Shown: positions 51,584 to 60,234, counted from the first letter of the stretch. The stretch: DNA of 64,000 nt from UBA6168 sp039819485 (GCA_039819485.1 JBCBRY010000005.1:62001-126000), one strand, 5' to 3'. Translations and numbers: made by a program. The notes: generated by a model from the letters alone, not told the origin.

Positions 51584-51655
51584 AATGCAAAAGGCGCAAG
51601 AGACGTAAGTCACAATATCCAGATTTCAATTTACGTCTTCTGCGCCTTTTGCATT
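51584..51655. repeat. 25-bp inverted repeat between convergent genes
   Basis: AATGCAAAAGGCGCA...ACGTAA (51584-51608) is mirrored by TTACGTCTTCTGCGCC...CATT (51631-51655), with two mismatches and a 22-nt loop. It may act as a bidirectional terminator or barrier, although T-runs are weak. Confidence 0.8.
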
Positions 51656-51668
51656 AATTATTTTAGCA

Positions 51669-53261
51669 TTACCCTTTCTTGCCCCTGTACGTCCTTTTGC
51701 CCGATTTCTTTTTAGGTTTGTCAAACCGGTCACTTTTGATGACGAATCCTTTTTTGCCCGAACTGGGTTTTTGGAAAATGGAATTCCATTTTGTCCCATC
51801 TTCCCTGGTATTTTTTTCTGAAGCGTTTTGGTCGGACGTGTTTTTTACAGTTGGTTTTTTTGATCTGTTTTCCAGCGACCCGTTCCGGGTTGGTTTTTTC
51901 CTTTGGTTGGGCCTGCGGCGACTGTTGCGGGAAGCGCTGACTGTTTCGGCCTTTTCCTCTTCCTCGTGGCGGCCACTGTTGTTTTTTGGTTGGTTTCTAT
52001 TGCTTCTTCTTTCAGCATGGTTGGGTTTGTCATTTCTTCCCGACCGTTCTTTTCTTGCGTTGTTGTTCTGTCTTCCGTTTCTTGGGGGCCGTTCTTGTTT
52101 TGGTGCTGGTTCAGGTGGGTTATTGGGATCGTAATGGAAAGGGTGGTCGCTATCCATTGGCACGACCTTCCGAATCAGTTTTTGGATGTCTTTGAGGTAG
52201 GGCAGTTCTTCCACATCGCAGAAAGAGAGTGCGATGCCGCTCAGCCCGGCTCGCCCCGTCCGTCCGATGCGGTGCACATAAGTTTCAGGAATATTGGGCA
52301 AGTCAAAGTTAATGACGTGGGAAAGCTCCTCCACATCGATGCCCCTGGCGGCAATATCGGTCGCTACCAATACCCTGATTTGTCCATCCTTGAAGTTGCC
52401 CAGTGCTTTTTGCCGGGCAGTTTGGGATTTATTGCCGTGAATGGCCATCGCAGATATACCTTTTCGGTCGAGGTCTCTTGCGACCCGGTTGGCGCCGTGC
52501 TTGGTACGGGTAAAAACGAGGGCAGAAACTATTTCTTCGTTATTCAATAACTCGATCAGGAGTTTTTTCTTGTTTCTCTTTTCCACGAAGAAAACTGTTT
52601 GGTGCACCTTCTCTGCGGTGGAAGAAACCGGCGTCACCGATACCCTGATCGGCTCGATCAGTATGTCGTGTGCGAGCTTGGCAATTTCCTTTGGCATGGT
52701 AGCCGAGAAGAACAAGGTCTGCCGTTTTTCCGGCAATGCTTTGATGACCCTGCGCACGTCGTGGATGAAGCCCATATCAAGCATGCGGTCCGCTTCGTCC
52801 AAAACGAAGATTTCCACGTCGGCCAGAGAAATGATGCCCTGGTTCATCAGGTCGAGCAGGCGGCCCGGTGTGGCCACCAGCACATCGATGCCTTTTTTTA
52901 GGCGGCTTTCCTGGGGCTTTTGCGATACGCCCCCAAAGATGACGGTCCCCCGCACCTTGACGTGGCGGCTGTATGCCTTAAAGCTATCGCCAATCTGAAT
53001 GGCGAGTTCGCGCGTTGGTGTCAATACCAGCGTTTTTATTTTTCGGTGCCCGTTGGGCGACAGTTTGTCGAGCAGGTTTTGTAATACGGGGATGGCGAAC
53101 GCTGCCGTTTTTCCCGTACCGGTTTGGGCGCAGCCCAGTACATCTTTACCTTCCAAAGCATGGGGAATGGCTTGTTGTTGGATCGGAGTCGGTGTTTTAT
53201 ATCCCTCTTCAGCGAGCGCTTTTTGGATCGGTTCGATGAGATTCAAATCTTTAAAAGTCAT
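51669..53261 (-). CDS. DEAD-box RNA helicase (RhlE-like)
   Basis: A 530-residue ATP-dependent RNA helicase acting in ribosome biogenesis or RNA turnover. The Q motif is near the start (PTPIQQQAIP), Walker A is AQTGTGKT (45-52), motif Ib is TPGRL, the DEAD box is VLDEADRMLDMGF, SAT is FFSATMP, and motif VI is HRIGRTGRAG. Residues from about 375 on form a low-complexity basic tail (Arg/Asn/Lys-rich, with RRPNQRKK and KKPTRNGS) typical of RhlE relatives and used for RNA binding. The start is ATG 53261 (MTFKDLNL); the longer frame adds a Cys-rich unconserved prefix. Confidence 0.95.
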   Translation of the reverse strand: MTFKDLNLIEPIQKALAEEGYKTPTPIQQQAIPHALEGKDVLGCAQTGTGKTAAFAIPVLQNLLDKLSPNGHRKIKTLVLTPTRELAIQIGDSFKAYSRHVKVRGTVIFGGVSQKPQESRLKKGIDVLVATPGRLLDLMNQGIISLADVEIFVLDEADRMLDMGFIHDVRRVIKALPEKRQTLFFSATMPKEIAKLAHDILIEPIRVSVTPVSSTAEKVHQTVFFVEKRNKKKLLIELLNNEEIVSALVFTRTKHGANRVARDLDRKGISAMAIHGNKSQTARQKALGNFKDGQIRVLVATDIAARGIDVEELSHVINFDLPNIPETYVHRIGRTGRAGLSGIALSFCDVEELPYLKDIQKLIRKVVPMDSDHPFHYDPNNPPEPAPKQERPPRNGRQNNNARKERSGRNDKPNHAERRSNRNQPKNNSGRHEEEEKAETVSASRNSRRRPNQRKKPTRNGSLENRSKKPTVKNTSDQNASEKNTREDGTKWNSIFQKPSSGKKGFVIKSDRFDKPKKKSGKRTYRGKKG

Positions 53262-53294
53262 GTTGTCGTTATTTCTATACCCTCCACAGCAACC

Positions 53295-53324
53295 TTGCGA
53301 ACGGTCATTGGATTTATACATTTG
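53295..53324 (+). promoter_or_regulatory. plus-strand promoter TTG-N19-TACATTTG
   Basis: TTG (53295-53297) and TACATTTG (53317-53324) fit the Bacteroidota promoter with a 19-bp spacer. It would drive the hydroxyacid dehydrogenase through a leader of about 100 nt. A near-match in mirror orientation (GACCTTTG, minus strand, 53330-53337) could drive the helicase. Confidence 0.6.
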
Positions 53325-53429
53325 CGCTGCAAAGGTCTGGTTTTTTGACTAAAAACGTATTTCTTGCTGTTTGCTATTGCTGGTTGGTCGTCGACCAACT
53401 GGCAATGGCCCAACGGCCAACAGCCAATT

Positions 53430-54359
53430 ATGTCCATCCTCATTATCTGTAACGAACCCTATGCTTCCAACTGGTCAAGGGCATTGAAAGAGAAACTTCC
53501 ATCGGTCGAAGTCGAAATCTATCCCGGCGTCGGTGATTATAGCAAGGTGGAAATGGCCATCGTATGGAAGGCACCAGCCGGACTGTTTTCGGAATTTTCC
53601 AACCTAAAAATAGTACAGTCATTGGGGGCCGGTGTAAAGCATGTTTTTGACGGGCAACACCTGGATGAAAAAGTTAAGGTCACCAGGATTGTCGACCCGC
53701 AGTTATCAGAAGATATGTGGGAATATGTTTTGATGCTTTCGCTCAATCACCTGAGGAACACCCGTATTTTTTTTCAAAAACAATTAAAAAAAGAATGGCA
53801 GGAACTGCGCTATAAAAATATTAAAGACACGACGGTGTCCATTTTGGGTTTAGGAAAAATAGGTAGCCACGTCGCAGTGAAAATGGCAGGTATCGGCTTT
53901 AATGTGCAGGGCTGGTCCGGTTCAGAAAAAAGCATTCTTGGGGTTAAAAGTTTTTTCGGAAAAAATGGATTGGAAGAATTATTAAATACGACAGATATCC
54001 TGGTCAATATTTTACCGCTTACCGCAGAAACGACAAACCTGTTAAATAAAGACAATTTATTAAAATTAAAAAAAGGTGCGTATTTGATAAATGTTGGCAG
54101 AGGGCCACATTTGGTTGATGAGGATTTAATTGAACTGCTTGACGCTGCCTATTTGTCGGGTGCTGCACTGGATGTTTTTCATGAAGAACCGTTGCCAGAA
54201 AAACATCCTTTTTGGGCACATCCAAAAATTACGGTGATGCCGCACGTGGCAGGCATGACAAATATAAAGACGGCAGTTTCACAAGTTGTTGAAAATTATC
54301 AGCGCATGAAAAAAGGAAAGCAATTAATCAATATAGTTTCGCAAGAGCGGAAATATTGA
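53430..54359 (+). CDS. D-2-hydroxyacid dehydrogenase (GhrA-like glyoxylate/hydroxypyruvate reductase)
   Basis: A 309-residue NAD(P)H-dependent reductase. The Rossmann loop is GLGKIG (140-145), and the catalytic residues are Arg224 (NVGRG), Glu253 and His272 (MPHVAG). The short length and the VDPQLSEDMWEYVL segment before the cofactor domain resemble GhrA rather than phosphoglycerate dehydrogenase. The likely substrate is glyoxylate, hydroxypyruvate or a related 2-oxoacid. The start is ATG 53430; the upstream frame lies in a region of GGCCAACAGCCAA-like words (53401-53427) that also appear at 57591-57643. Dispersed element copy D follows the stop after about 50 bp. Confidence 0.93.
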   Translation: MSILIICNEPYASNWSRALKEKLPSVEVEIYPGVGDYSKVEMAIVWKAPAGLFSEFSNLKIVQSLGAGVKHVFDGQHLDEKVKVTRIVDPQLSEDMWEYVLMLSLNHLRNTRIFFQKQLKKEWQELRYKNIKDTTVSILGLGKIGSHVAVKMAGIGFNVQGWSGSEKSILGVKSFFGKNGLEELLNTTDILVNILPLTAETTNLLNKDNLLKLKKGAYLINVGRGPHLVDEDLIELLDAAYLSGAALDVFHEEPLPEKHPFWAHPKITVMPHVAGMTNIKTAVSQVVENYQRMKKGKQLINIVSQERKY

Positions 54360-54410
54360 TTTGGTAGGCTGCTTGCATATTTTTACTAATAATTTAAATT
54401 CAATGAATAA

Positions 54411-54530
54411 ACAGGTGGTCAAAAAAAATGTCACTTTTCCTTTGCCTGAAAAAGAGTTTTGAGACTTGGAAATCAAACATTTGCCAAAATAAAAATGTCA
54501 TTTTTAGCGCTCTTTATTTTTGTCCAAGCA
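54411..54530 (-). repeat. dispersed ~120-bp palindromic element, copy D
   Basis: The plus strand begins ACAGGTGGTCAAAAAAAATG, then TCACTTTTCCTTTGCCTGAA, a centre containing CAAACATTTGCCAAAAT, and AAAAATGTCATTTTTAGCGC to TGTCCAAGCACTTAG. It is nearly collinear with copy A in the same orientation. The TTTG at 54519-54522 near its end could serve as a -33 element for the downstream gene. Confidence 0.85.
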
Positions 54531-54572
54531 CTTAGTTGGCTAAATTCGTCTAATTAAATTATTGATAAAATT

Positions 54573-55499
54573 ATGATGAATCGATTAATTATTGCTGCTT
54601 TTTTAATGCTCATATTTTCCAGTTCCATTTATTCACAAGAGTGGGCGCCAATAGGGGCAAAGTGGTATTATACTTATGTTCCGGAATATGTGCTTGGGCT
54701 GGACCCCAGGGTAGAAACAGTCGAAGTGGTTGGTGATACGACCGTGTTGGGGAAACCATGTCGGGTGCTAAAGGCTAATGTCGGGCTAAACCTTGGGCTA
54801 ATCTGTGATGGTTCGCGGTTTATGTACAATGAAAATGACAGCGTTTTTTATTATGATGCGGTAGAAAATAAATTCAATTTACTATATGTTTTTAATGCTT
54901 CGATCGGTCAAAGCTGGAGCGTGCCTTTATGCTACAATCAGGATTTTGGATATGGCGCATCATTAGGGGTAACAGTTGAGGATAAATATATTACCACTTT
55001 TGACTCAACAGAAGTCATGACTTACAAAGTAAACTGGAGTTTTTATTTTAATCCCACTCCTTACGATACGATCATTTATGAAAATATTGGAAGTGCAGCC
55101 AGCATGTACATGATGGGTGTTTCAGCAACCGTACACAGTGGCATCAGAGGTCTGCGTTGTTACGAGTCACCCGAAACAGGATTGATTAATTTTTTAGGAG
55201 AGCCTTGTGATCAGATTGTTTCGGCCCAAGAGGAATTAAGTGAAAATTCAATAATAGAAATTTACCCTGTTCCTGTCAGTGATTTATTAAAATATAAAAT
55301 CAAGGACAGTTCTTTGAACGGAAAAAACATGGTCCGGATATTTAATGCCACCGGACATTTAATTTTTGAAAGAGAAAATATTATAACTGGTGCGGAGCAG
55401 GTTCTTTCAGTTTCAGGTTTGCCGGTTGGAGTTTATTTGTTGCAATTTGTAAATGGTGAAAAAATAATTACAACAAAGCGGTTTGTTGTAGCGAGGTAA
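54573..55499 (+). CDS. secreted protein with T9SS type A sorting domain
   Basis: A 308-residue exported protein. The signal peptide is about 1-21 (ending IYSQ). The mature part begins EWAPIGAKWYYTY and contains VLGKPCRVLKAN, FMYNENDSVFYYD and a few Cys residues, a beta-rich pattern common in Saprospiria secreted proteins of unknown role. The C-terminal 80 residues (EIYPVPVSDLLKYKI ... GLPVGVYLLQFVNGEK) are a T9SS type A sorting domain. A TAAATTCG box (54541-54548) lies 18 bp after a TTTG at the edge of repeat copy D, and may be the promoter. Confidence 0.88.
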   Translation: MMNRLIIAAFLMLIFSSSIYSQEWAPIGAKWYYTYVPEYVLGLDPRVETVEVVGDTTVLGKPCRVLKANVGLNLGLICDGSRFMYNENDSVFYYDAVENKFNLLYVFNASIGQSWSVPLCYNQDFGYGASLGVTVEDKYITTFDSTEVMTYKVNWSFYFNPTPYDTIIYENIGSAASMYMMGVSATVHSGIRGLRCYESPETGLINFLGEPCDQIVSAQEELSENSIIEIYPVPVSDLLKYKIKDSSLNGKNMVRIFNATGHLIFERENIITGAEQVLSVSGLPVGVYLLQFVNGEKIITTKRFVVAR

Positions 55500-55566
55500 T
55501 TTTGTTTGGTATAAATATATGAATAAGTACTTTGGCTGCTGATTTTTCATTCAAACCATTTATTCG

Positions 55567-56409
55567 ATGCTATTAAAGCTACTTAAAAAAGGAACCAGTA
55601 TTGCCACGGGGTTTTATTTGCTTGTGCCGGCAGCTATCTTGGGCTTTCTTTTTTATCTGTCCATCAATCAAGATAACCGATATAAAAACAGTGGGAAAAA
55701 AGTACTGGGCACGGTCACTGAAATCAATTATGAAGACAGAAGGGCGCGGCCAGTTATTCAGTTCCATACATCTGACGGAAAATCCTATACCCATGATCCC
55801 GGGGCAATTGCTTTTCAGGCATTCGACAAAGGAGGCCAAGTGGAATTGTACTACATGGAGAATAACCCCAGTGACGCCTATCTGGTAAAAAACAATGAGA
55901 GAAAATTGGCCAATATCGCCCTCGGAGGAATTGCGCTCGTGCTTTTACTGACTTCACTCGGTTATTTTTTCGGGGCCAACGGAAAAAGGCAGAGAGCCAT
56001 TACGGCTGGTGGTCTGGCATTGTTCCTTTCCTATCTGGCCTTTTTTGTTTATCAGGAGCATCGTGATTTTGCAAAAGATGCCATCAAGGCAACCGGAACC
56101 ATTGTGGAGAAGCATGCGGAAAAATGTAACGATGTCGAAAATAATGGAGAAGGAAAAGTTATTCTAAATGATTGCTTTGCCTACACAGTTGAATATGTGG
56201 CCCTGAACAATGAAAAAATGACGTGGCGTTCAGACCGTGAATGGAAGGAGAGGGCCATTGGGGATGAATTGAAAATCCTTTACCGGAAAGATGATCCTGC
56301 CAATGTCCGCTTCGATGTATTTTGGGATGGGTACGGATCGGCATTGATATTTGGGCTGCTGGGACTGACCTGCTGGGTTTGGCTTTTACGGATTCTGCTT
56401 AGAAGATGA
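55567..56409 (+). CDS. membrane protein with two DUF3592-like domains
   Basis: A 280-residue integral membrane protein with four TM helices (about 15-33, 115-135, 143-160, 256-276). Two soluble loops repeat the same pattern: GKKVLGTVTEINYE...IQFHTSDGKSYTHDPG...GGQVELYYMENNPSDAYL (about 43-108), and AIKATGTIVEKHAEK...YTVEYVALNNEKMTWRSD...GDELKILYRKDDPANVRF (about 170-250). This corresponds to an internal duplication of the DUF3592 module. The function is unknown. The gene stands alone, with a 13-bp hairpin in the downstream gap. Confidence 0.82.
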   Translation: MLLKLLKKGTSIATGFYLLVPAAILGFLFYLSINQDNRYKNSGKKVLGTVTEINYEDRRARPVIQFHTSDGKSYTHDPGAIAFQAFDKGGQVELYYMENNPSDAYLVKNNERKLANIALGGIALVLLLTSLGYFFGANGKRQRAITAGGLALFLSYLAFFVYQEHRDFAKDAIKATGTIVEKHAEKCNDVENNGEGKVILNDCFAYTVEYVALNNEKMTWRSDREWKERAIGDELKILYRKDDPANVRFDVFWDGYGSALIFGLLGLTCWVWLLRILLRR

Positions 56410-56877
56410 GTATTGATGGATGTGCTAAAATGACCGAACAAAAAACACGGAGACACAGTGAATCTCTGTGTCTCCGTGATGAAATATTAATGTGTTTCTC
56501 CTTTCAAACCTGCCTTCTGACATAACTTCCTTTTGCGTTAAAAAATGTTAAATCCCTTAACATTTTGTCGAAATTTCATCGTCTTTGACCGAGAAAACAG
56601 GCATTTCGTCTCAAAAATGTGCAAGTTTGAATCATCAAAGAACCACACAACACAAATCAAAATATCAGATTGGTAAATTACTTTTAATTGAACGTTCTCT
56701 TTTTTAAAACAACCTCCTACTGCAATGCGTAGAAGGAAATAAGTTAATGTTTTAAAAATTGATAATCAATGTTTTAAATGAAAGCAACTACGTGAGTCGA
56801 ACCTCCTTCATCATTGGGGAAAGTGCATACTTGCCTACTCTGCGACTCACCCACTTGCCTACTCTAAACAAAACATC
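56410..56877. other. 468-bp gap with one strong hairpin
   Basis: The gap contains a perfect 13-bp stem, CACGGAGACACAG (56446-56458) with CTGTGTCTCCGTG (56466-56478), and later the words CTTGCCTACTCTGCGACTCA and CACTTGCCTACTCT (56831-56867), which echo GAGTAGGCGAGT after prfC. AT-rich DNA fills the rest. A TTCGAACC-like stretch near 56790 does not fold as a tRNA arm. Confidence 0.65.
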
Positions 56878-57531
56878 ATGCAAGATCTGCTGCAAGCTGC
56901 ATTAAGTCCATATAACATAGTGTATACATTGTTGCTGGGCATCGTTCTTTTCTATTGGCTCGGTATCATCATAGGAGCTCTGGACATCAGTGCTTTTGAC
57001 ATAGACGTCGATGTGGATATGGATATGGATGTGGACGTCGATGCAGATGTGGATGCCGGAGCAGGGGGCAGCGGTGCAGGTTGGTTCGCCGGAGCGCTCC
57101 ACTTTTTCAATTTTGGCAAATTGCCCTTCATGATCATCATGAGCTTTGTGATCTTTTTTGCCTGGGCCATTTCAGTTTTGGGGCACCACTACTTTGGGCA
57201 CGGATCATTGCTTTTTTCACTGGGTCTGATCTTCCCGAACCTGGCGGTCTGCCTGCTTCTGACAAAAATAATTACTACGCCGCTGGTACCAATATTCGGG
57301 AATTTAGATGGAGGCGAAAAAGCAGTTGATTACATCGGTGAAACCTGCCAGCTGACGCTTCCCGCCAATCCTACGAAAATGGGACAAGCGCAAGTGGCCA
57401 CTAAAAACAGTACCCTTTTGATAAACGTAAAAGTTTCAGAACAAAAACCCGAAGCGCTGTACAAAGGCGATAAAGCGCTCATCGTTGGGCAAGACAGAGA
57501 GAAGGGGATTTTTATTATCGAAAAATATTAA
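56878..57531 (+). CDS. YqiJ-like OB-fold membrane protein with alternating-Asp segment
   Basis: A 217-residue inner-membrane protein with three TM segments (about 14-34, 80-102, 107-130) and a C-terminal OB-fold-like beta domain (147-217: GETCQLTLPAN ... GDKALIVGQDREKGIFIIEKY), the layout of E. coli YqiJ and NfeD-type partners of SPFH proteins. Between the first two helices, ten Asp residues occupy every second position (41-59) in a Val/Met background, a potential calcium-binding or highly acidic strand. The flotillin gene follows 142 bp downstream. The pair probably assembles a membrane microdomain complex. Confidence 0.85.
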   Translation: MQDLLQAALSPYNIVYTLLLGIVLFYWLGIIIGALDISAFDIDVDVDMDMDVDVDADVDAGAGGSGAGWFAGALHFFNFGKLPFMIIMSFVIFFAWAISVLGHHYFGHGSLLFSLGLIFPNLAVCLLLTKIITTPLVPIFGNLDGGEKAVDYIGETCQLTLPANPTKMGQAQVATKNSTLLINVKVSEQKPEALYKGDKALIVGQDREKGIFIIEKY

Positions 57532-57673
57532 ACAGTTCTACCTCATTGATTACCCACCTCAGTGGAAATAATAGGTATGAATGAAATAAAAGCCAACGGC
57601 CAAAAGCTAATTGCTTATTGCTAAAAGCCAACAGCCCAAAGCACATCTCTAAACAACTTAAAAACTGAAAATC

Positions 57674-59779
57674 ATGCTTGAAAACATTGGAATTTTTTTA
57701 TTAGTATTTATTGTACTTATGGCTTTTGGCTTTTTGGCCATGCTGTTTTCATGGTACAAGAAAGTCCCTCAGGGACAAGCACTGGTCCGTACTGGTAGTG
57801 GAGGAACGAAAGTCGTATTCGACAAAGGCATGTTCGTCATCCCCGTCCTTCATATGGTGGAAAAAATGGACCTGTCTGTAAAAACCATTGAAATTGCAAG
57901 ACTGAGCAAGGATGGCCTGATCTGTAAAGACAATATCCGCGCAGATATCAAAGTCGTATTTTTCGTCAGGGTCAACAAAGAAGTACAGGACATCACCAAT
58001 GTCGCACAGACAATTGGTACCGCCCGTGCCTCGGCCGTAGAAACACTGACCAACCTTTTTGAAGCGAAATTTTCAGAAGCATTGAAAACCGTCGGTAAGC
58101 GGTTTGACTTCATTGACTTGTACGATTCTCGTGAAAAATTCAAGCACGAAATCCTTACAACCATCGGTTCCGACCTCAACGGCTATGCACTCGACGACTG
58201 TGCTATCGATTATCTCGAACAAACTCCGTTAGAGTATTTAAGCGAAAATAACATTCTGGACGCGGAGGGGATCAAGAAGATCACCGACCTCACGGCCCAG
58301 CAAAAAGTGAAGGCCAACTTTATCCGTCGTGAAGAGGAGAAGACCATCAAGGAACAAGACGTGGAAGCACGGGAAGCGATACTTGAATACGAGCGCCAAT
58401 TGGCTGAAAAAGAGGAGCGCCAGAAAAGGGAGATCGCCAACATCAAGGCTCGTGAAGAAGCCGAGATCGCTAAAATAAATGAGGAAGAAAGACTACGTGC
58501 CGAAGTCGTCCGTATCCGTACCGACGAAGAATTGGCCATCGCTGAGGAAAATAAATTACGTCAGGTGATCGTCGCTGCCAAGAACAAGGAGCGCACCGAA
58601 GCAGTCGAAAACGAAAGGTTGGAGAAAGAGCGCTTGCTCGAAGCAACGGAAAAAGAGAAGATCGTTACCCTCGCAGAGATAGCCAAGGAGAAAGCCATCG
58701 AACTGGAGCGCAAGAACATCCAGGACGTGATCAAAGAGCGTATCATGGTAGAGAAGAAGGTGGTCGAGGAAGAGGAAAGAATCAAGGATACCAAAGAACT
58801 GGCAACCGCCGAACGTGCCCGCCAGGTGGCAGTGATCAAAGCAGAGGAAATCGGTCAGGCGACCATTATTGAAAAAGAAAAAGTAGCGGAAGCAGAAAAG
58901 CTTGCTGCCAAAATCAATGCGGAGAAACTCTTGATCGATGCCGAAGCTACCATGAATGCGGCAACCAAAGAAGCCGAAGCAAGGAAAATCCACGCCGAAG
59001 CCAAAGCCGCCGAAGAAGCTACCTTGGGGCTCTCCGAAGCCCAGGTGATCGAAGCCAAGGCCAAGGCCAAAGAATACGAAGGCAGCATGGAAGCCATCGT
59101 CATTGAGAAGCAGGCACTGGCCGAAGCCAAAGGAATTTCTGCCCTGGCCGATGCCCAGAAGAAACGCGGATTGATGGAGGCAGAAGTCTCCAAGGAAAAA
59201 GGATCCGTGGATGCCCAGGTCCTCGAACAACTGGCCATCGCAGAAGCGAAAGGTGTTGAAGAAAAAGCACTTGCCATGCAGAAATTGAACGATGCAGGCA
59301 AAGAACACGAAGAGTTTAAGCTGAAACTGGAAAAAGAGAAAGCCATCGAACTGGCGCAGATCAACGTCCAGAAAGACATTGCCGAAGCGCAGGCCAGCGT
59401 CCTTGGTGAAGCCTTCAAAACCGCCAACATCGACATCGTCGGTGGCGACATGGCTTTCGTCGACAACATCATGAACCAGATCAACCGCGGTAAGGGAATC
59501 GACAAACTGATGAACAGCAGCACGCACCTCACCGACGCAAAACACGCCCTCTTAGGAAACGGTAATGGCAACGGTGGGGGGCTGCTGACCCAGGTGGCTC
59601 GCCTCATCGGCAAGTCCGGTCTCAGCCTCTCCGATGTAAAGGACATGACCATGGCCGCCTTGCTCATCAAATTGCACGACAGTGCCGATGGCAAGGACGA
59701 GAAAGGTTTCCTTAACAACCTCATAGAGCAGGTTGCAGATATGGGGATCGGTGGGTTGAAGGTGAAAGGGCTGCTTTAG
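57674..59779 (+). CDS. flotillin/SPFH-domain protein (YqiK-like)
   Basis: A 701-residue membrane-anchored scaffold. One N-terminal TM helix (5-28) is followed by an SPFH/band-7 domain (about 35-200: GQALVRTGSGGTKVVFDKGMF, KMDLSVKTIEIARLSKDGL). A coiled coil of nearly 380 residues follows (about 215-595), rich in Ala, Glu and Lys, with the EAEA/EAKA repeats typical of flotillins. The C-terminus (600-701) is a separate small domain, with a Gly/Asn-rich linker. It is longer than E. coli YqiK (about 550). Flotillins organise membrane microdomains; with the OB-fold partner upstream it is likely an oligomeric ring or cage. Confidence 0.93.
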   Translation: MLENIGIFLLVFIVLMAFGFLAMLFSWYKKVPQGQALVRTGSGGTKVVFDKGMFVIPVLHMVEKMDLSVKTIEIARLSKDGLICKDNIRADIKVVFFVRVNKEVQDITNVAQTIGTARASAVETLTNLFEAKFSEALKTVGKRFDFIDLYDSREKFKHEILTTIGSDLNGYALDDCAIDYLEQTPLEYLSENNILDAEGIKKITDLTAQQKVKANFIRREEEKTIKEQDVEAREAILEYERQLAEKEERQKREIANIKAREEAEIAKINEEERLRAEVVRIRTDEELAIAEENKLRQVIVAAKNKERTEAVENERLEKERLLEATEKEKIVTLAEIAKEKAIELERKNIQDVIKERIMVEKKVVEEEERIKDTKELATAERARQVAVIKAEEIGQATIIEKEKVAEAEKLAAKINAEKLLIDAEATMNAATKEAEARKIHAEAKAAEEATLGLSEAQVIEAKAKAKEYEGSMEAIVIEKQALAEAKGISALADAQKKRGLMEAEVSKEKGSVDAQVLEQLAIAEAKGVEEKALAMQKLNDAGKEHEEFKLKLEKEKAIELAQINVQKDIAEAQASVLGEAFKTANIDIVGGDMAFVDNIMNQINRGKGIDKLMNSSTHLTDAKHALLGNGNGNGGGLLTQVARLIGKSGLSLSDVKDMTMAALLIKLHDSADGKDEKGFLNNLIEQVADMGIGGLKVKGLL

Positions 59780-59800
59780 AAATTTTGAGTTTTTCTTTGA

Positions 59801-59880
59801 GAGCCGACGTTATGAACGTTGGACTTTTAACCAGGTAATTAATTTTTGCCATTTGTCTCGACGTTCAATACGTCGGCTCC
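59801..59880. repeat. REP-like palindromes E1 and E2 (GAGCCGACGTT... pair)
   Basis: GAGCCGACGTTATGAACGTT (from 59801) is mirrored by ACGTTCAATACGTCGGCTCC (to 59880) as an inverted pair around about 33 bp. Each arm is itself a partial palindrome (CGACGTT..AACGTtG). The second arm forms the last codons of the RAYT remnant. Confidence 0.8.
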
Positions 59881-60054
59881 ATGATCAGGGTTGATTTTAA
59901 AGCCAATTAAATTAAACGGTTTAATTTTCTGACAATTAGCCATGACATCGATTAAAATATTACAGAAAATATCTTCTTGAAAATGAATGGAACGGCCTTG
60001 CGTATCGGTAGTTATTAAATAGGCCGCCTTCTTGATGTGGATGCGCTTTGACAT
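59839..60054 (-). pseudogene. truncated RAYT (REP-associated tyrosine transposase) remnant
   Basis: A 71-codon frame whose first 60 residues (MSKRIHIKKAAYLITTDTQG ... INPDH) resemble the N-terminus of the Transposase_17/RAYT family, up to the [MN]PDH/NHVH histidine motif. Immediately after PDH the sequence changes to a palindromic repeat (E2) and stops. The second histidine and the catalytic tyrosine are therefore missing, so it cannot be active. The assignment rests on pattern memory of the Y.ITT...F...I......C.....L.G..I.PDH arrangement. It lies opposite to the flanking flotillin and ATPase genes. Confidence 0.55.
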
Positions 60055-60147
60055 AGTTTTCTCGGAATGTTTTTGAATGACTAAATGAAGTCGTTTTGAA
60101 AAGAAAAATGAAATTGCTTTTTAAGGTTCAGGTTCTGTCATGAGTCT

Positions 60148-60234
60148 CCGAGGTTCATAACCTCGGCTTTCGGATATCCGCCAAAAAGTCGGAACCCCGC
60201 GCCAAGCAACGAGAACCGAAGTTATGAACGTCGG
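60148..60234. repeat. REP-like palindromes E3 and E4
   Basis: CCGAGGTT/AACCTCGG with a CAT loop (60148-60166) and CCGAAGTTATGAACGTCGG (60216-60234) share the GTTATGAAC/GTTCATAAC core with E1. With E1 and E2 they make four related palindromes within 434 bp, flanking the RAYT remnant on both sides. The remaining DNA of the 59780-60295 gap shows nothing else. Confidence 0.75.

Noticed and set aside
56780..56810. Possible tRNA T-arm (reverse complement contains GGTTCGACTC)
   Set aside because: The bases flanking the loop do not pair, and no anticodon arm or acceptor stem is found around it.
58556..59545. 329-codon minus-strand frame opposite the flotillin gene
   Set aside because: It is the antisense of the regular Ala/Glu/Lys coiled-coil; the translated product is a Phe/Gly/Leu-rich artefact, and the plus strand has a clear family match.
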